A stretch of DNA of 64,000 nt. It comes from UBA2040 sp963977135 (lineage in GTDB: Bacteria > Bacteroidota > Bacteroidia > Flavobacteriales_D > Crocinitomicaceae). The stretch lies in assembly GCA_963977135.1 (NCBI GenBank), contig CAXBNN010000011.1, positions 40,911 to 104,910 of the forward strand, read 5' to 3'. Under the pieces are notes generated by a model. That model did not search any database. It had not been told where the DNA came from and saw nothing but the letters and a program-made list of their open reading frames with translations. The number at the start of each line of letters is the position of its first letter. The first letter of the stretch is position 1. Positions 45,366 to 54,357 of this stretch are shown one piece after another. A program made the translations under genes and the position numbers.

Positions 45366-45818
45366 ATGTCATCAACGCAGTATTTATTATCCCTTTGGCA
45401 AGAAGCCAGAACTCGTTTTTCGAATCAATTACCGGGAATAAAAGAATCCGATTTAACGAAGAAATTGGCCGATTCTACAAACAGCATAGGATTTCTCATT
45501 CGTCATATTGGCGATGTGGAATTGTTATTCGCGAAAAACGTTTTTGGAGCGAAAGATCTTCATGTCACAGCCAAAACAGTTATCGATAAAACAGATACCG
45601 GCGTTTGGACCAATTTGGAAGAACTGAAGGCATATGTGGAACTTTCTTTTGAAAGTTTAAAAAGTATCGTCGAGAAACAAACAGATGCTGATTGGGAAAC
45701 TGTTATAGAAACAAAAGAATTTGGTGCAAAAACGAAAGCAGAAGCATTTGGGAGAATCGTTTCGCACACGGCATATCATGCAGGACAAATTGGAATTATT
45801 GTGAAATACGGAGAGTAA
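45366..45818 (+). CDS. DinB-family four-helix metalloprotein
   Basis: A 150-residue protein with the DinB/YfiT fold. The three-histidine metal site can be traced: His47 in LIRHIGDVE and the HxxxH in SHTAYHAGQIG (about 133-143). Members act as thiol-dependent transferases (e.g. bacillithiol) or have unknown roles. It ends three bases before the convergent SulP gene. Confidence 0.85.
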   Translation: MSSTQYLLSLWQEARTRFSNQLPGIKESDLTKKLADSTNSIGFLIRHIGDVELLFAKNVFGAKDLHVTAKTVIDKTDTGVWTNLEELKAYVELSFESLKSIVEKQTDADWETVIETKEFGAKTKAEAFGRIVSHTAYHAGQIGIIVKYGE

Positions 45819-45821
45819 AAA

Positions 45822-48023
45822 TTACCATAATAATTTCCTCAAATCTTCGGAAAACTTAATTATTTTATCGTATTCATCGAGTCTTGCTAGTCGCAATTGA
45901 TCATTAAAAATAAGTATCGCTTCACCATTGCTTTCGATATGATGGATGTCGCTTTCTTGAATTAATTCTCGCAGTCCATTGGCTATGAAGTCATCCATTT
46001 CCAATTGGTCTTCAACTTTAACTTTGAACTGACTTGAGAAATTAGGATAGAGTTTGTAATCGATATCTTTATGCTCTCTTATTTTAAGGTATTTATCCAA
46101 AATACCTTTCTTTTCAATAGTAAATTTTGGGATAAGGAAAGGCAATCGTATCATCTCAACCGTAGTCTGGAATTCTTCTAAAGCCAAGTAGGCCCCCTCT
46201 TTAAAAGTTATATCCGCAATTTCCCAATCCATATCATTTTCACTTCCAGAAATGCGATTTGATTTAAATTCGATTGGCCGTGATTTAAAGAAATAGAAGG
46301 ATTCAAAATAAGAATCATGAACAGGATCATATGCGTAGTCCCAACCATTGCGCATTGCCATAATTTGCACGCTTTTTTCGCGTGAAGTCATTTTCTTTTT
46401 CGTCTCTTTGGTATTAATGCGCATAGCATATTTGTGAGCAGAAGAGGAAACGTGGTCATTCAACCCCATAATTTCCACTTTCCCACCGTTGGATTCATGC
46501 AAGCGTTTAAACTCATAAGTCAATTCCAAAATAGATAAATCTACTAGTCGCGCTTCCGACATATCCACTTTTACAATAGACATATCTGGAACATCTCTGA
46601 GCATTTTGTCATACTTTAAGGTGCCTAAAAAGTTTGCTATTCCTTTTACTTTTATGTTTATTTTTCCATCCTTGCTTTCTTTCATTTTCGTTCCCGACTT
46701 GAAAATCATTTTAAAGAAATCGGTAACCGAAACTTTCGACATGATAAAATGGATTATTAGAGCCAATAAAAGTCCGCCTAAAATCCCTGTCAAAATATCT
46801 GTGAAAATGACCAAAACCAAGGTGGCCATAAAATAGATGACTTGTTCAACACCTTGTTTGTATATCAGTTTAAATACTCGTGGTGAAGCCAACTTAAATC
46901 CGTTATATACCAATAAAATAGCTAAGGCCGCCAGAGGAACTTGTTGAATAAATGGTGCTAAAATGAATATGAAAAGAATCAATAATAGTCCATGATAAAA
47001 ATTGGACCATTTGGTTTTCGCGTGATTGTTAACGTTTACTGTGCTTCTCACGATTACCGTAACTATTGGTAATCCTCCAATTGCTCCAGAAACCATGGTG
47101 GCCAATCCAACTCCGATCAAATCTTTGTTCAAGTTCGTTCTTCTCTTATAAGGATCAAGTTTATCAATTGCTTTGCTGCTTGCCAAAGTAATGATTGTGG
47201 AAACTGTAGTTATGGAAATCACAGCTAACCAAAAAGGCAAGGTTCCAATTTTCGAAAAGTTAGGATGAATGATTGCATCCCATAAATTGTCGGGAATGTT
47301 TACCAGAAGATCTGGTCCAACATTATACGCTCTGCCTAAAAGGCTTATGGAATGTGGTTCAAAGAAATTGAACAAATAAACCAATGGTATAGACAATAAC
47401 AAAACCCAAATTGGCGCGGGTAAAAAATGGAATAATTTGTAACTGATTTTAGCATGCCAGACCAACAATATTAGTCCCATCAAAGAAATGACAGCCACAA
47501 ATGGATTGATGTTGGTAAAGTGAGTTACAACGCCTATTAAATCATCGATAATCCTTGTAGACGTGGCTTCAGTGCCGAGTGCCAAATGAATTTGTTTGGC
47601 AACAATAATCACTCCAATTCCGGCTAAAATTCCACGAATTACGGTCGGATGAAAAATATCGGCAAATCGACCTAATTTTAAAAAACCAAGAATTACCTGG
47701 AATGCTCCAGAAATTACAAATGCAGCCAAAACGTAATTCAGAGCTTGACCTGAACCGTCATCTAAAGTTACAATGGAACCAAGAATTACAGCAATTAATC
47801 CAGCAGCTGGTCCATTGATTGCCAAGTGACTTCCTCTGAACAGTGTTGCAACAATTCCACCGACGATGGCTGATATAATTCCAGCAATGGGTTCAAATCC
47901 TGATGCAAAAGCAACTGCCAATCCTAACGGAAGAGCAACCAATGCGACGCTAATCGAAGCTAGCAAATCGCTTTGCCAATTTTCAACTAAACCCTTAAGA
48001 CCTGTTTTTGGAACTATTTGCAT
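45822..48023 (-). CDS. SulP-family anion permease with STAS domain and extra C-terminal domain
   Basis: A 733-residue protein. About 11-12 membrane segments span residues 1-425 with SulP motifs (ALPLGLAVAFASGFEP, SHLAINGPAAGL, GAIGGLPIVTVIVRS). A STAS domain follows at about 445-545 (VKVDMSEARLVDLSILEL). The family usually ends there; this protein continues for roughly 190 residues with a soluble region I do not recognise (DYAYDPVHDSYFESFYFF ... FIANGLRELIQESDI). Substrates of the family are sulfate, bicarbonate or other small anions. The added region may regulate the STAS domain. Confidence 0.85.
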   Translation of the reverse strand: MQIVPKTGLKGLVENWQSDLLASISVALVALPLGLAVAFASGFEPIAGIISAIVGGIVATLFRGSHLAINGPAAGLIAVILGSIVTLDDGSGQALNYVLAAFVISGAFQVILGFLKLGRFADIFHPTVIRGILAGIGVIIVAKQIHLALGTEATSTRIIDDLIGVVTHFTNINPFVAVISLMGLILLVWHAKISYKLFHFLPAPIWVLLLSIPLVYLFNFFEPHSISLLGRAYNVGPDLLVNIPDNLWDAIIHPNFSKIGTLPFWLAVISITTVSTIITLASSKAIDKLDPYKRRTNLNKDLIGVGLATMVSGAIGGLPIVTVIVRSTVNVNNHAKTKWSNFYHGLLLILFIFILAPFIQQVPLAALAILLVYNGFKLASPRVFKLIYKQGVEQVIYFMATLVLVIFTDILTGILGGLLLALIIHFIMSKVSVTDFFKMIFKSGTKMKESKDGKINIKVKGIANFLGTLKYDKMLRDVPDMSIVKVDMSEARLVDLSILELTYEFKRLHESNGGKVEIMGLNDHVSSSAHKYAMRINTKETKKKMTSREKSVQIMAMRNGWDYAYDPVHDSYFESFYFFKSRPIEFKSNRISGSENDMDWEIADITFKEGAYLALEEFQTTVEMIRLPFLIPKFTIEKKGILDKYLKIREHKDIDYKLYPNFSSQFKVKVEDQLEMDDFIANGLRELIQESDIHHIESNGEAILIFNDQLRLARLDEYDKIIKFSEDLRKLLW

Positions 48024-48135
48024 GAAAAACTTCTTGCCTTTTTAACGCAGTTTGATGCAAGGCTACACAAAATAGTAATTTTTTTTCGATTGATATAGTC
48101 AGCGCAATTGACGATACAGAAATAAAATTTGCGGC

Positions 48136-49392
48136 TTATGTTTTTTTAATGGTTTTTAAACTTTCCAAATCCTCCCAAAATCCAGGATAACTTTTCTTCA
48201 CCGCTTCTGGATTGTCAATTTCAATAGGATTGTTAGAAAACATACCGAGAATGGCTAAACTCATAGCAATTCTGTGGTCATTGTTTGAAAATACACGACC
48301 GCCAAAAATGGATGTTTTTCCTTTAATAATCATTGCGTTATTACTTTCATCCAGAATAATTTCAGCACCTAATTTCCTAAACTCAGTTTGTATCGTTAAT
48401 CCGCGATTGCTTTCTTTATCTACCAATCGGTGCAATCCGTAAAGTGTAGTTGTTCCTTCTGTCAATGCTGCAAATGCGGCCAAGGTTGGAAATAAATCTG
48501 GACAGTCGGTACAATCGAATGTAAAAGAAACTCTTTCCTTTCCTCGAACAAAAATTCTATTCTCTCGATTTTCAACCGTACAATTTGCTGCTGTAAAAGC
48601 TTTCAAAATAGCTTTATCCGCTTGAAAACTAGCCATATTCAATCCTTCAACACTTATTTTTTGTCCCAGCGCAGAAGCGACTAACCAATAGGAAGCTGAA
48701 CTCCAATCGCCTTCTACAGTGTATGTTGTTGGCAAATACTTTTGTTGACCTTTAATTTTAAAATGTTCCAAACCATCAGCCGAAATCTCAATTCCAAATG
48801 CTCGAATTGTTTCCAAAGTCATTTGGACATATGGTTTACTATTCAGTTCCGCAACATACAAATCTGAATCATTTTGTGCCAAGGGCAATGCCATTAACAA
48901 CCCAGAAATATATTGAGAACTCTGCTTACCAGAAACATTTATTTCCCCACCAGAAAAACCGCCGTGAATTTCCATGGGTAGGCATCCATAATTATCAGAA
49001 ATAAATGGGACTTTATTTTCGAAATTATCTTTAAAAAAACGAAACGGACGATTCATTAATGAACCTTCCCCATTCAATTTATATTTTCCTTTTTGAACAA
49101 GAAAAAGTGAAGTCAATAATCTTGCGCCTAAACCGCTTTCGCCTAGATTCAAAGAAAGTTCCGAAGGTGTTTTTGATGTGCCAAGAATGGTTAAGCTTCT
49201 ATCTGTAACGGAAACTTCAGCACCAAGAGAAACGATATTATGAATCATGGCCAATTCATCGGCACTTTTTCCAGCATCAACAATTGTTGAAATTCCTTGC
49301 GCCAAACCTGCACACAAAATTGCCCTTTGGCTATCGCTTTTGGAAGCTGGAATATTGATTGTTCCTGCGTATTTTCTTGCTGAAACAATCAT
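48136..49392 (-). CDS. aroA: 3-phosphoshikimate 1-carboxyvinyltransferase (EPSP synthase)
   Basis: A 418-residue enzyme of the shikimate pathway that joins PEP to shikimate-3-phosphate. PASKSDSQRAILCAGLA (about 14-30) carries the substrate-binding Lys; NLGESGLGARLLTS, GDWSSASYW, CTDCPDLFPTLAA and NDHRIAMSLAILG fit the family. It overlaps the upstream DAHP synthase gene by ATGA, so both aromatic-pathway genes are translationally coupled. Confidence 0.93.
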   Translation of the reverse strand: MIVSARKYAGTINIPASKSDSQRAILCAGLAQGISTIVDAGKSADELAMIHNIVSLGAEVSVTDRSLTILGTSKTPSELSLNLGESGLGARLLTSLFLVQKGKYKLNGEGSLMNRPFRFFKDNFENKVPFISDNYGCLPMEIHGGFSGGEINVSGKQSSQYISGLLMALPLAQNDSDLYVAELNSKPYVQMTLETIRAFGIEISADGLEHFKIKGQQKYLPTTYTVEGDWSSASYWLVASALGQKISVEGLNMASFQADKAILKAFTAANCTVENRENRIFVRGKERVSFTFDCTDCPDLFPTLAAFAALTEGTTTLYGLHRLVDKESNRGLTIQTEFRKLGAEIILDESNNAMIIKGKTSIFGGRVFSNNDHRIAMSLAILGMFSNNPIEIDNPEAVKKSYPGFWEDLESLKTIKKT

Positions 49393-50477
49393 TCTTCAGT
49401 CGAATTATCCTTTTTCGGATTCATGACTTTAGTTTGATGACGAATAGATTCTTGGTGAATAGCATCCATCATTTGCTGAACGAAAAATGAGGTTAAATCA
49501 TAACCTTTCGCCATTTCAATTCGTTTGTTTTTCATCTTAGCCCAGTGTTCCTGCTGAAAAATGGTGATGTTGTGATCTCTTTTCAATTCCCCAGCATCTT
49601 CACTCATCTTCATTCTTGCCGAAAGCAAATCAAAAACTCTGTCGTCCAATACTGAAATTTTATCACGAATTTCTTCTAATTCCTTTTTGGCACCTTTATC
49701 TGGAGATGGAGATCGCTGAACCAGTTGATTTAGAAGTCGAAAAAGATTTTCAGGTGTAACTTGTTGCGCTGCATCCGACCAAGCCGAATCTGGATTTGGA
49801 TGAGTTTCTATCATCAAACCATCAAAATTTAAATCCAAACCTTTTTGGCTTACTTCTAGCAACAAATCTCGTTTTCCAGAAATGTGACTAGGGTCACAAA
49901 TAATTGGAATATTGGGCATACGTTCACGAAAAGCAATCGGAATTTCCCAATTGGGAACGTTTCTGTATTTGGGATGATTATAAACTGAAAAACCTCGGTG
50001 AATTGCCGTTAAATCTTTAATTCCAGCATTCTCCAAACGTTCAAAAGCACCTATCCACAATTCTAAATCTGGATTGATTGGATTTTTTATCATCACTGGA
50101 ACATTTGTTCCTTTCAATGCATCTGCTATTTCTTGAACTGCAAAAGGATTTACTGTTGTCCTAGCACCTATCCATAAAACATCAACCCCTGCTTTCAAAG
50201 CAGATTCAACGTGGTTTTTATTGGCGATTTCTGTACATACTGGCAATTTCACTGCTTTTCCAGCTTCAATTAACCAAGGAAGGCCAATTGCTCCAACTCC
50301 TTCAAAAGAATCGGGGCGAGTTCTTGGCTTCCAAATTCCACCGCGTAATAACTGGATTCTTCCTGATTCCGCGAGTGCGCAAGCAACTTCCATGACTTGA
50401 TCAGGATTCTCAACACTGCACGGACCAGCAATCAAAAAAGGCTTGCTACTTGACTTGATGGTTTTTTGTAAATTCAT
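49389..50477 (-). CDS. Bifunctional DAHP synthase / chorismate mutase
   Basis: A 362-residue fusion. Residues 1-255 form a type I-beta DAHP synthase (LIAGPCSVENPDQVMEVA, GGIWKPRTRPDSFEG, IWIGARTTVNP-type, ICDPSHISGKRDL), which makes the first intermediate of aromatic synthesis. Residues about 270-350 form an all-alpha type II chorismate mutase (IRDKISVLDDRVFDLLSARM), and such domains also allow feedback inhibition. The order, synthase then mutase, is typical of Bacteroidota. First gene of an operon with aroA. Confidence 0.93.
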   Translation of the reverse strand: MNLQKTIKSSSKPFLIAGPCSVENPDQVMEVACALAESGRIQLLRGGIWKPRTRPDSFEGVGAIGLPWLIEAGKAVKLPVCTEIANKNHVESALKAGVDVLWIGARTTVNPFAVQEIADALKGTNVPVMIKNPINPDLELWIGAFERLENAGIKDLTAIHRGFSVYNHPKYRNVPNWEIPIAFRERMPNIPIICDPSHISGKRDLLLEVSQKGLDLNFDGLMIETHPNPDSAWSDAAQQVTPENLFRLLNQLVQRSPSPDKGAKKELEEIRDKISVLDDRVFDLLSARMKMSEDAGELKRDHNITIFQQEHWAKMKNKRIEMAKGYDLTSFFVQQMMDAIHQESIRHQTKVMNPKKDNSTEE

Positions 50478-50533
50478 ATTAAAGTACTAACAAATGTGCG
50501 AATTGGAATGTTTGATTTTTTTTTGAATTCCAG

Positions 50534-51214
50534 TTAAACTGGATTCTTTTTCACAGCCCCAATGAAGTCTTTTAGATAAAAAGGTTCAAAATAAGCGACA
50601 TCTTCGAATTCTTTATTTAGGTATTTCTGATAAACTCTTTCTATCTGACCAGTTGCGGACGAAAGAATGTCATTATCAAAAATAATATCTCTTTCAGACC
50701 AGATCTCTTTTGTTTTTGGCATTCCGTCTCCAAAGCAAACCAATTTGCCAAATTCTTCATAAGAATTCTCCTCCAAAATGTCGGCAGAAACAGGTTTTAA
50801 GATTGACATTTCAGATGAATAAATTGCAGAATAAACTTCCATTCTGCGGGCATCAATCATTGGGCATAGATTTAGACCTGTATACTTTTTCTTCGCAATT
50901 TCGGCTAAACTTTCCAATGCATCAATACTCAAAAGTGGAATATTTAATGCGTAACAAAACCCTTTGGCTGTTGACGTTCCAATTCTCAAACCAGTATAAG
51001 AACCAGGACCGGAAGCAATAGAAACCCCGGATAATTCTTGGAATTTGACTTTCCCCACGTTCATTATCTCTTCTACAAACAGCGTAAGTTTTTCTCCGTG
51101 TGAGAAATTGTCTTCGTTTATTTCTTTTAACGCGACAAGTTCACCATTTCTAGAAAGCGCGACTGAGCAAACTTTCGTGCTGGTCTCAAGATGCAGAAGT
51201 AAAATGTCAGACAT
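50534..51214 (-). CDS. tsaB: tRNA threonylcarbamoyladenosine biosynthesis protein TsaB
   Basis: A 226-residue ASKHA-fold protein that pairs with TsaD to make t6A in tRNA. LHLETSTKVCSVAL, FSHGEKLTLFVEEI and ASGPGSYTGLRIGTSTAKG are the TsaB signatures. ATG 51214 is chosen: its first base is shared with the stop of the response regulator upstream (TAATG), giving coupled translation, while the five-codon longer start lies inside that gene. Confidence 0.92.
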   Translation of the reverse strand: MSDILLLHLETSTKVCSVALSRNGELVALKEINEDNFSHGEKLTLFVEEIMNVGKVKFQELSGVSIASGPGSYTGLRIGTSTAKGFCYALNIPLLSIDALESLAEIAKKKYTGLNLCPMIDARRMEVYSAIYSSEMSILKPVSADILEENSYEEFGKLVCFGDGMPKTKEIWSERDIIFDNDILSSATGQIERVYQKYLNKEFEDVAYFEPFYLKDFIGAVKKNPV

Positions 51215-51906
51215 TATTTCGTGTTGCATTCTAGTTTAAAACCGACTCCGTGAATATTCAATATTTGAACGGATTCATCTTCTTTTAAGTACTTTCTCAA
51301 TTTTGTGATGAAAACATCTAAACTTCTTCCAACGAAATAATCATCTTGTCCCCAAACGGCAGTCAAAACAATTTCTCTTGCAATGACTTGGTTCTGATTA
51401 TTACAAAGGATTTTTAAAATTTGATTCTCTTTTTTCGTCAAGGTTTTGGTTTCCTTACCAATTGTAATTTTATGTTCTTCGGAATTGAATTCAAATTTTC
51501 CCAGTTGAAAAAGTGTTTTTTCTTCTTCTAACATATTAATATTAATCCTTTTCAACAACGATTGAATTCTCAATTCAAATTCATCAAAGCTAAATGGCTT
51601 TGTAAGATAATCGTCTCCACCAGCTTTGAATCCTGCGACTTTATCTTCCGTCATCGATTTGGCAGTTAAGAAAAGAATGGGCATCTCCTTGTTGATTTTA
51701 CGAATTTCTTGAGCTAAAGTAAATCCATCTTTTTTGGGCATCATGACGTCGAAAATTCCGAGATGAAATTTTTTCTCCCCGAACATTTTCATCGCTTCAA
51801 CTCCGTCGCAACACAAGGTAACTTTATAACCTGCTGATTTTAAGTGGTCAGAAATAACAAAGCCTAAGCTCGTATCATCCTCAACCAAAAGGATTTTTGG
51901 ATTCAT
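51214..51906 (-). CDS. OmpR-family response regulator
   Basis: A 230-residue regulator. The receiver domain (1-120) has the acidic pair EDD (9-11), phosphoacceptor Asp in IFDVMMPKKDG (about 53), Thr in FLTAKS and Lys in LTKPFS. A winged-helix DNA-binding domain follows (about 130-228: LTKKENQILKILC, RSLDVFITKLRKYL). No histidine kinase is adjacent, so its partner is elsewhere. It resembles the RprY group of Bacteroidota. A promoter-hairpin-T-tract unit lies upstream. Confidence 0.9.
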   Translation of the reverse strand: MNPKILLVEDDTSLGFVISDHLKSAGYKVTLCCDGVEAMKMFGEKKFHLGIFDVMMPKKDGFTLAQEIRKINKEMPILFLTAKSMTEDKVAGFKAGGDDYLTKPFSFDEFELRIQSLLKRININMLEEEKTLFQLGKFEFNSEEHKITIGKETKTLTKKENQILKILCNNQNQVIAREIVLTAVWGQDDYFVGRSLDVFITKLRKYLKEDESVQILNIHGVGFKLECNTK

Positions 51907-51980
51907 GTATAGTTCTTTTAATTCGGAGAGGAAAGGTACTATTTTTTTAGGTTTTTATAATGGCGACCGTTTTTACATTT

Positions 51981-52092
51981 AAAAAAACGCTATAAATAAG
52001 AGCTTCAAACGGGAGTCTGAAGCTCTTATTACACTAATCAACCTAACCTACTACTACTGGGGCAAATATAAAAGATTTTTTCAACAAAGCAA
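51981..52092 (-). ncRNA. Candidate small RNA or attenuated leader upstream of the response regulator
   Basis: On the minus strand a near-ideal promoter, TTG (52092-52090), 19 bases, TATATTTG (52070-52063), is followed about 25 bases downstream by a perfect 13-bp hairpin (arms 52018-52030 and 51995-52007, 10-base loop) and, 7 bases on, a run of seven Ts (51987-51981). A transcript of about 75 nt would start near 52057 with CCCCAGTAGTAGTAGG. It could be a free RNA or the terminated leader of the gene at 51906. No known RNA family is claimed. Confidence 0.5.
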
Positions 52093-52184
52093 GATGATTT
52101 GAAATTTGTTAAAAAGAAATGTTAAAAATAATCTTCAGATTATTCTATATTGTAGGCGGATTACTCTTTTTGATCAAAGGTTTT

Positions 52185-52862
52185 ATGAATAAATCAATTT
52201 TAATAGTAGACGACGAACAAGACATTCGCCAAATTTTAAGTTATAATTTGCGCAAGGAAGGCTTTGATACATACGAGGCCACAAACGGCGAAGAAGGAAT
52301 CCGAATGGTTGAGAAAGTTAATCCTGATTTAGTCATTTTAGATGTCATGATGCCTGGCATGGATGGAATTGAAGTTTGTGAATCAATCCGTAAAACTTCG
52401 ACCAACCCTCAAGTTTTAATTTGTTTTCTAACGGCGCGAGGTGAAGATTATAGTCAAATAGCTGGACTAGATGCTGGCGCAGACGACTATATAAGTAAAC
52501 CAATAAAGCCAAAGGTTCTGATAAGTAGAATTAATGCTTTGATCCGAAGAACAATTCCACCGATTATTAATACTGATGAAATGCCACCGCTAATTGTTAA
52601 TAGAGATAAGTATTTAATTCAAAAAGGAAATAAAGAAATACAATTACCTCGTAAAGAATTTGAGTTAATCTCTTTATTAATATCTCAACCTGAAGTTGTT
52701 TTCCAACGAAATGATATATTAAATTCAGTATGGGGTGAGGGTGTTATTGTTGGTGACAGAACAATTGATGTTCATGTAAGAAAGATTAGAGAAAAAATAG
52801 GTGAAGAGTATGTAATCACGGTTAAAGGAATTGGATACAAATATTCTTTGAAGAAAAAATAG
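52185..52862 (+). CDS. PhoB-type OmpR-family response regulator (orphan)
   Basis: A 225-residue regulator. ATG 52185 is used because the receiver domain starts there (ILIVDDEQDIR); the upstream 22 codons are hydrophobic and not typical. Phosphoacceptor Asp in VILDVMMPGMDG, Thr in FLTARGEDYSQ, Lys in SKPIKP, then the winged helix (LPRKEFELISLL, GDRTIDVHVRKIREKIG). It is a clear paralogue of the phoB-like gene at 61501, but no kinase gene follows. It faces the phosphate-locus beta-helix lipoprotein gene across a shared terminator. Confidence 0.88.
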   Translation: MNKSILIVDDEQDIRQILSYNLRKEGFDTYEATNGEEGIRMVEKVNPDLVILDVMMPGMDGIEVCESIRKTSTNPQVLICFLTARGEDYSQIAGLDAGADDYISKPIKPKVLISRINALIRRTIPPIINTDEMPPLIVNRDKYLIQKGNKEIQLPRKEFELISLLISQPEVVFQRNDILNSVWGEGVIVGDRTIDVHVRKIREKIGEEYVITVKGIGYKYSLKKK

Positions 52863-52870
52863 AACATAAA

Positions 52871-52900
52871 AAAAAGGTCACTGCAAGCGGTGACCTTTTT
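52871..52900. terminator. Bidirectional terminator
   Basis: AAAAAGGTCAC (52871-52881) pairs perfectly with GTGACCTTTTT (52890-52900), with runs of A and T on either side, between convergent genes. Confidence 0.9.
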
Positions 52901-52919
52901 GAATTTTAAAGAAATTATC

Positions 52920-54248
52920 TTAGAATTTATTATTTGCTTGAACCCATCCCCAAGAGAAAGTTGAGTTACTCACACCTGCTGCAGAAGTTGAAGTCACTGC
53001 CGCAGTAGCAGATGTTTGATCAGATGTGAAAACTGTACAGTTAACTGGTGGAGTTGCTCCATCATTAGAAGTCGTGTATACTTCGATACCAGCTAATTCA
53101 CTTCCTGAAATTGTTAACTTAGGAGCTGTTGCAATCAAATTGCTACATGCGTCAGTTTTCACTGCTCCACAAGCTGATTGGTAACTAGCACGAACTTTCA
53201 AGTTATTATTAGAAAATCCTGAGAACTTAACATTTGTGATAGTACCTTGAGCTTTGTCTTTTAAATCTACTGGACGACCAGCACCATCTTTAGAGTAAAC
53301 TGAACCGTTCGTCAATGCAAATAGACCTGTTGTGTAAGTTGTACCTTCTGTTCCGTCAATTTCTAAACCTTTATCAGATTCAAAGTCTTCAATTACCATG
53401 AAGTTTGTAACTGTACCAGAGTAATTTTGATCGATATCAACACCATCATCACCACCGTAAGCACAAATTATGTTTGTAACGTTTACAGATCCTCCGAAGA
53501 ATTCAACGCCATCATCTAAATTTGCTACGATTTCAATATCACTTATTTCAGTACCGTTACCAACGCCACCAAGAGTTAAGCCGTTGATTTCGTTACCAGC
53601 ACCAATTAAAGCACCACCGTGACGGATAGAAACAAACTTCAATTTTCCTGAGTTGTCAGCGTCATCAGCTCCACCATAAGATCCATAAGATTCAGAAGCT
53701 GGAATTCCTTCAATTTGAGAAACAACGTCTCCATTTGATGCAGAAATTTTTGCATTCCCTAGGATGATCAAACCTCCCCATTTACCTTTATCAGTATTGG
53801 TTAAATTCGTACCTGTGATTTGACCAAAAGTAATATTATCCAAAATAGAAGTAAAAATAATTGGCTGTGAAGCTGTTCCAACTGCATTAATTTTTCCTCC
53901 TTTTGCAATTACTAATGCAGAAGCTAATGCATCTGAACCTTCTTTACCTTTGATGATTGTTCCTGGCTCAATTGTCAAAGTTGCGCCACTGCTAACAATA
54001 ACTTTTTGATCCAAAATCCAAATTTTATCTGCAGTCCAAGTTGTGTTTGCAGTTATAAAACCTGTCACTACTACTTCATTTGCAGTTACAACTGGCGCAT
54101 AAGTACATGAACCATCATCTTTTTTGGCTTTCTCGTTGTAATTAGTCGCTGTTTCATCAGTACAACCTTTTTTCTTACATGAGGTAAATCCAGTTGTCAA
54201 AGCTATCGCTGCGACAATCATTCCTACTTTTGTTAAACTTGTTTTCAT
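52920..54248 (-). CDS. Beta-helix surface lipoprotein, probable partner of the TonB receptor
   Basis: A 442-residue lipoprotein with lipobox Cys24 (TSC). A short Cys-rich module follows (CTDETATNYNEKAKKDDGSC, about 29-48). Then a long right-handed beta-helix-like region runs through repeated short strands with DDGVEFFGG and GGDDGVDID turns that could bind cations. It lies 105 bases downstream of the TonB-receptor stop, on the same strand, with its own set of phased TTA repeats upstream. It probably sits on the outer membrane next to that receptor. The role in phosphate or organophosphate capture is inferred from context. Confidence 0.7.
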   Translation of the reverse strand: MKTSLTKVGMIVAAIALTTGFTSCKKKGCTDETATNYNEKAKKDDGSCTYAPVVTANEVVVTGFITANTTWTADKIWILDQKVIVSSGATLTIEPGTIIKGKEGSDALASALVIAKGGKINAVGTASQPIIFTSILDNITFGQITGTNLTNTDKGKWGGLIILGNAKISASNGDVVSQIEGIPASESYGSYGGADDADNSGKLKFVSIRHGGALIGAGNEINGLTLGGVGNGTEISDIEIVANLDDGVEFFGGSVNVTNIICAYGGDDGVDIDQNYSGTVTNFMVIEDFESDKGLEIDGTEGTTYTTGLFALTNGSVYSKDGAGRPVDLKDKAQGTITNVKFSGFSNNNLKVRASYQSACGAVKTDACSNLIATAPKLTISGSELAGIEVYTTSNDGATPPVNCTVFTSDQTSATAAVTSTSAAGVSNSTFSWGWVQANNKF

Positions 54249-54309
54249 TGTTTGATTTTTATCATTAATTTTTCTAGTACAAAGTTGCGCCTATAGATTA
54301 ACCCAAGTG

Positions 54310-54357
54310 TTACACCATCATTATATATTACTTAACCTTGTGTTAAATGAATGTTAC
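54310..54357 (-). promoter_or_regulatory. Five TTA-core repeats in exact 11-bp phase upstream of the beta-helix lipoprotein
   Basis: On the plus strand TTAC 54310, TTAT 54321, TTAA 54332, TTAA 54343 and TTAC 54354 start exactly 11 bases apart. An imperfect -7 box CAACTTTG lies on the minus strand at 54287-54280. The pattern is that of direct-repeat Pho boxes (TTAACA-like, 11-bp period). The last unit overlaps the stop codon of the TonB receptor. Confidence 0.6.

Noticed and set aside
52109..52125. Pho-box upstream of the PhoB-type gene at 52185
   Set aside because: Two TTAA cores are present but 13 bases apart, not 11, so they do not fit the phased pattern of the other four sites.
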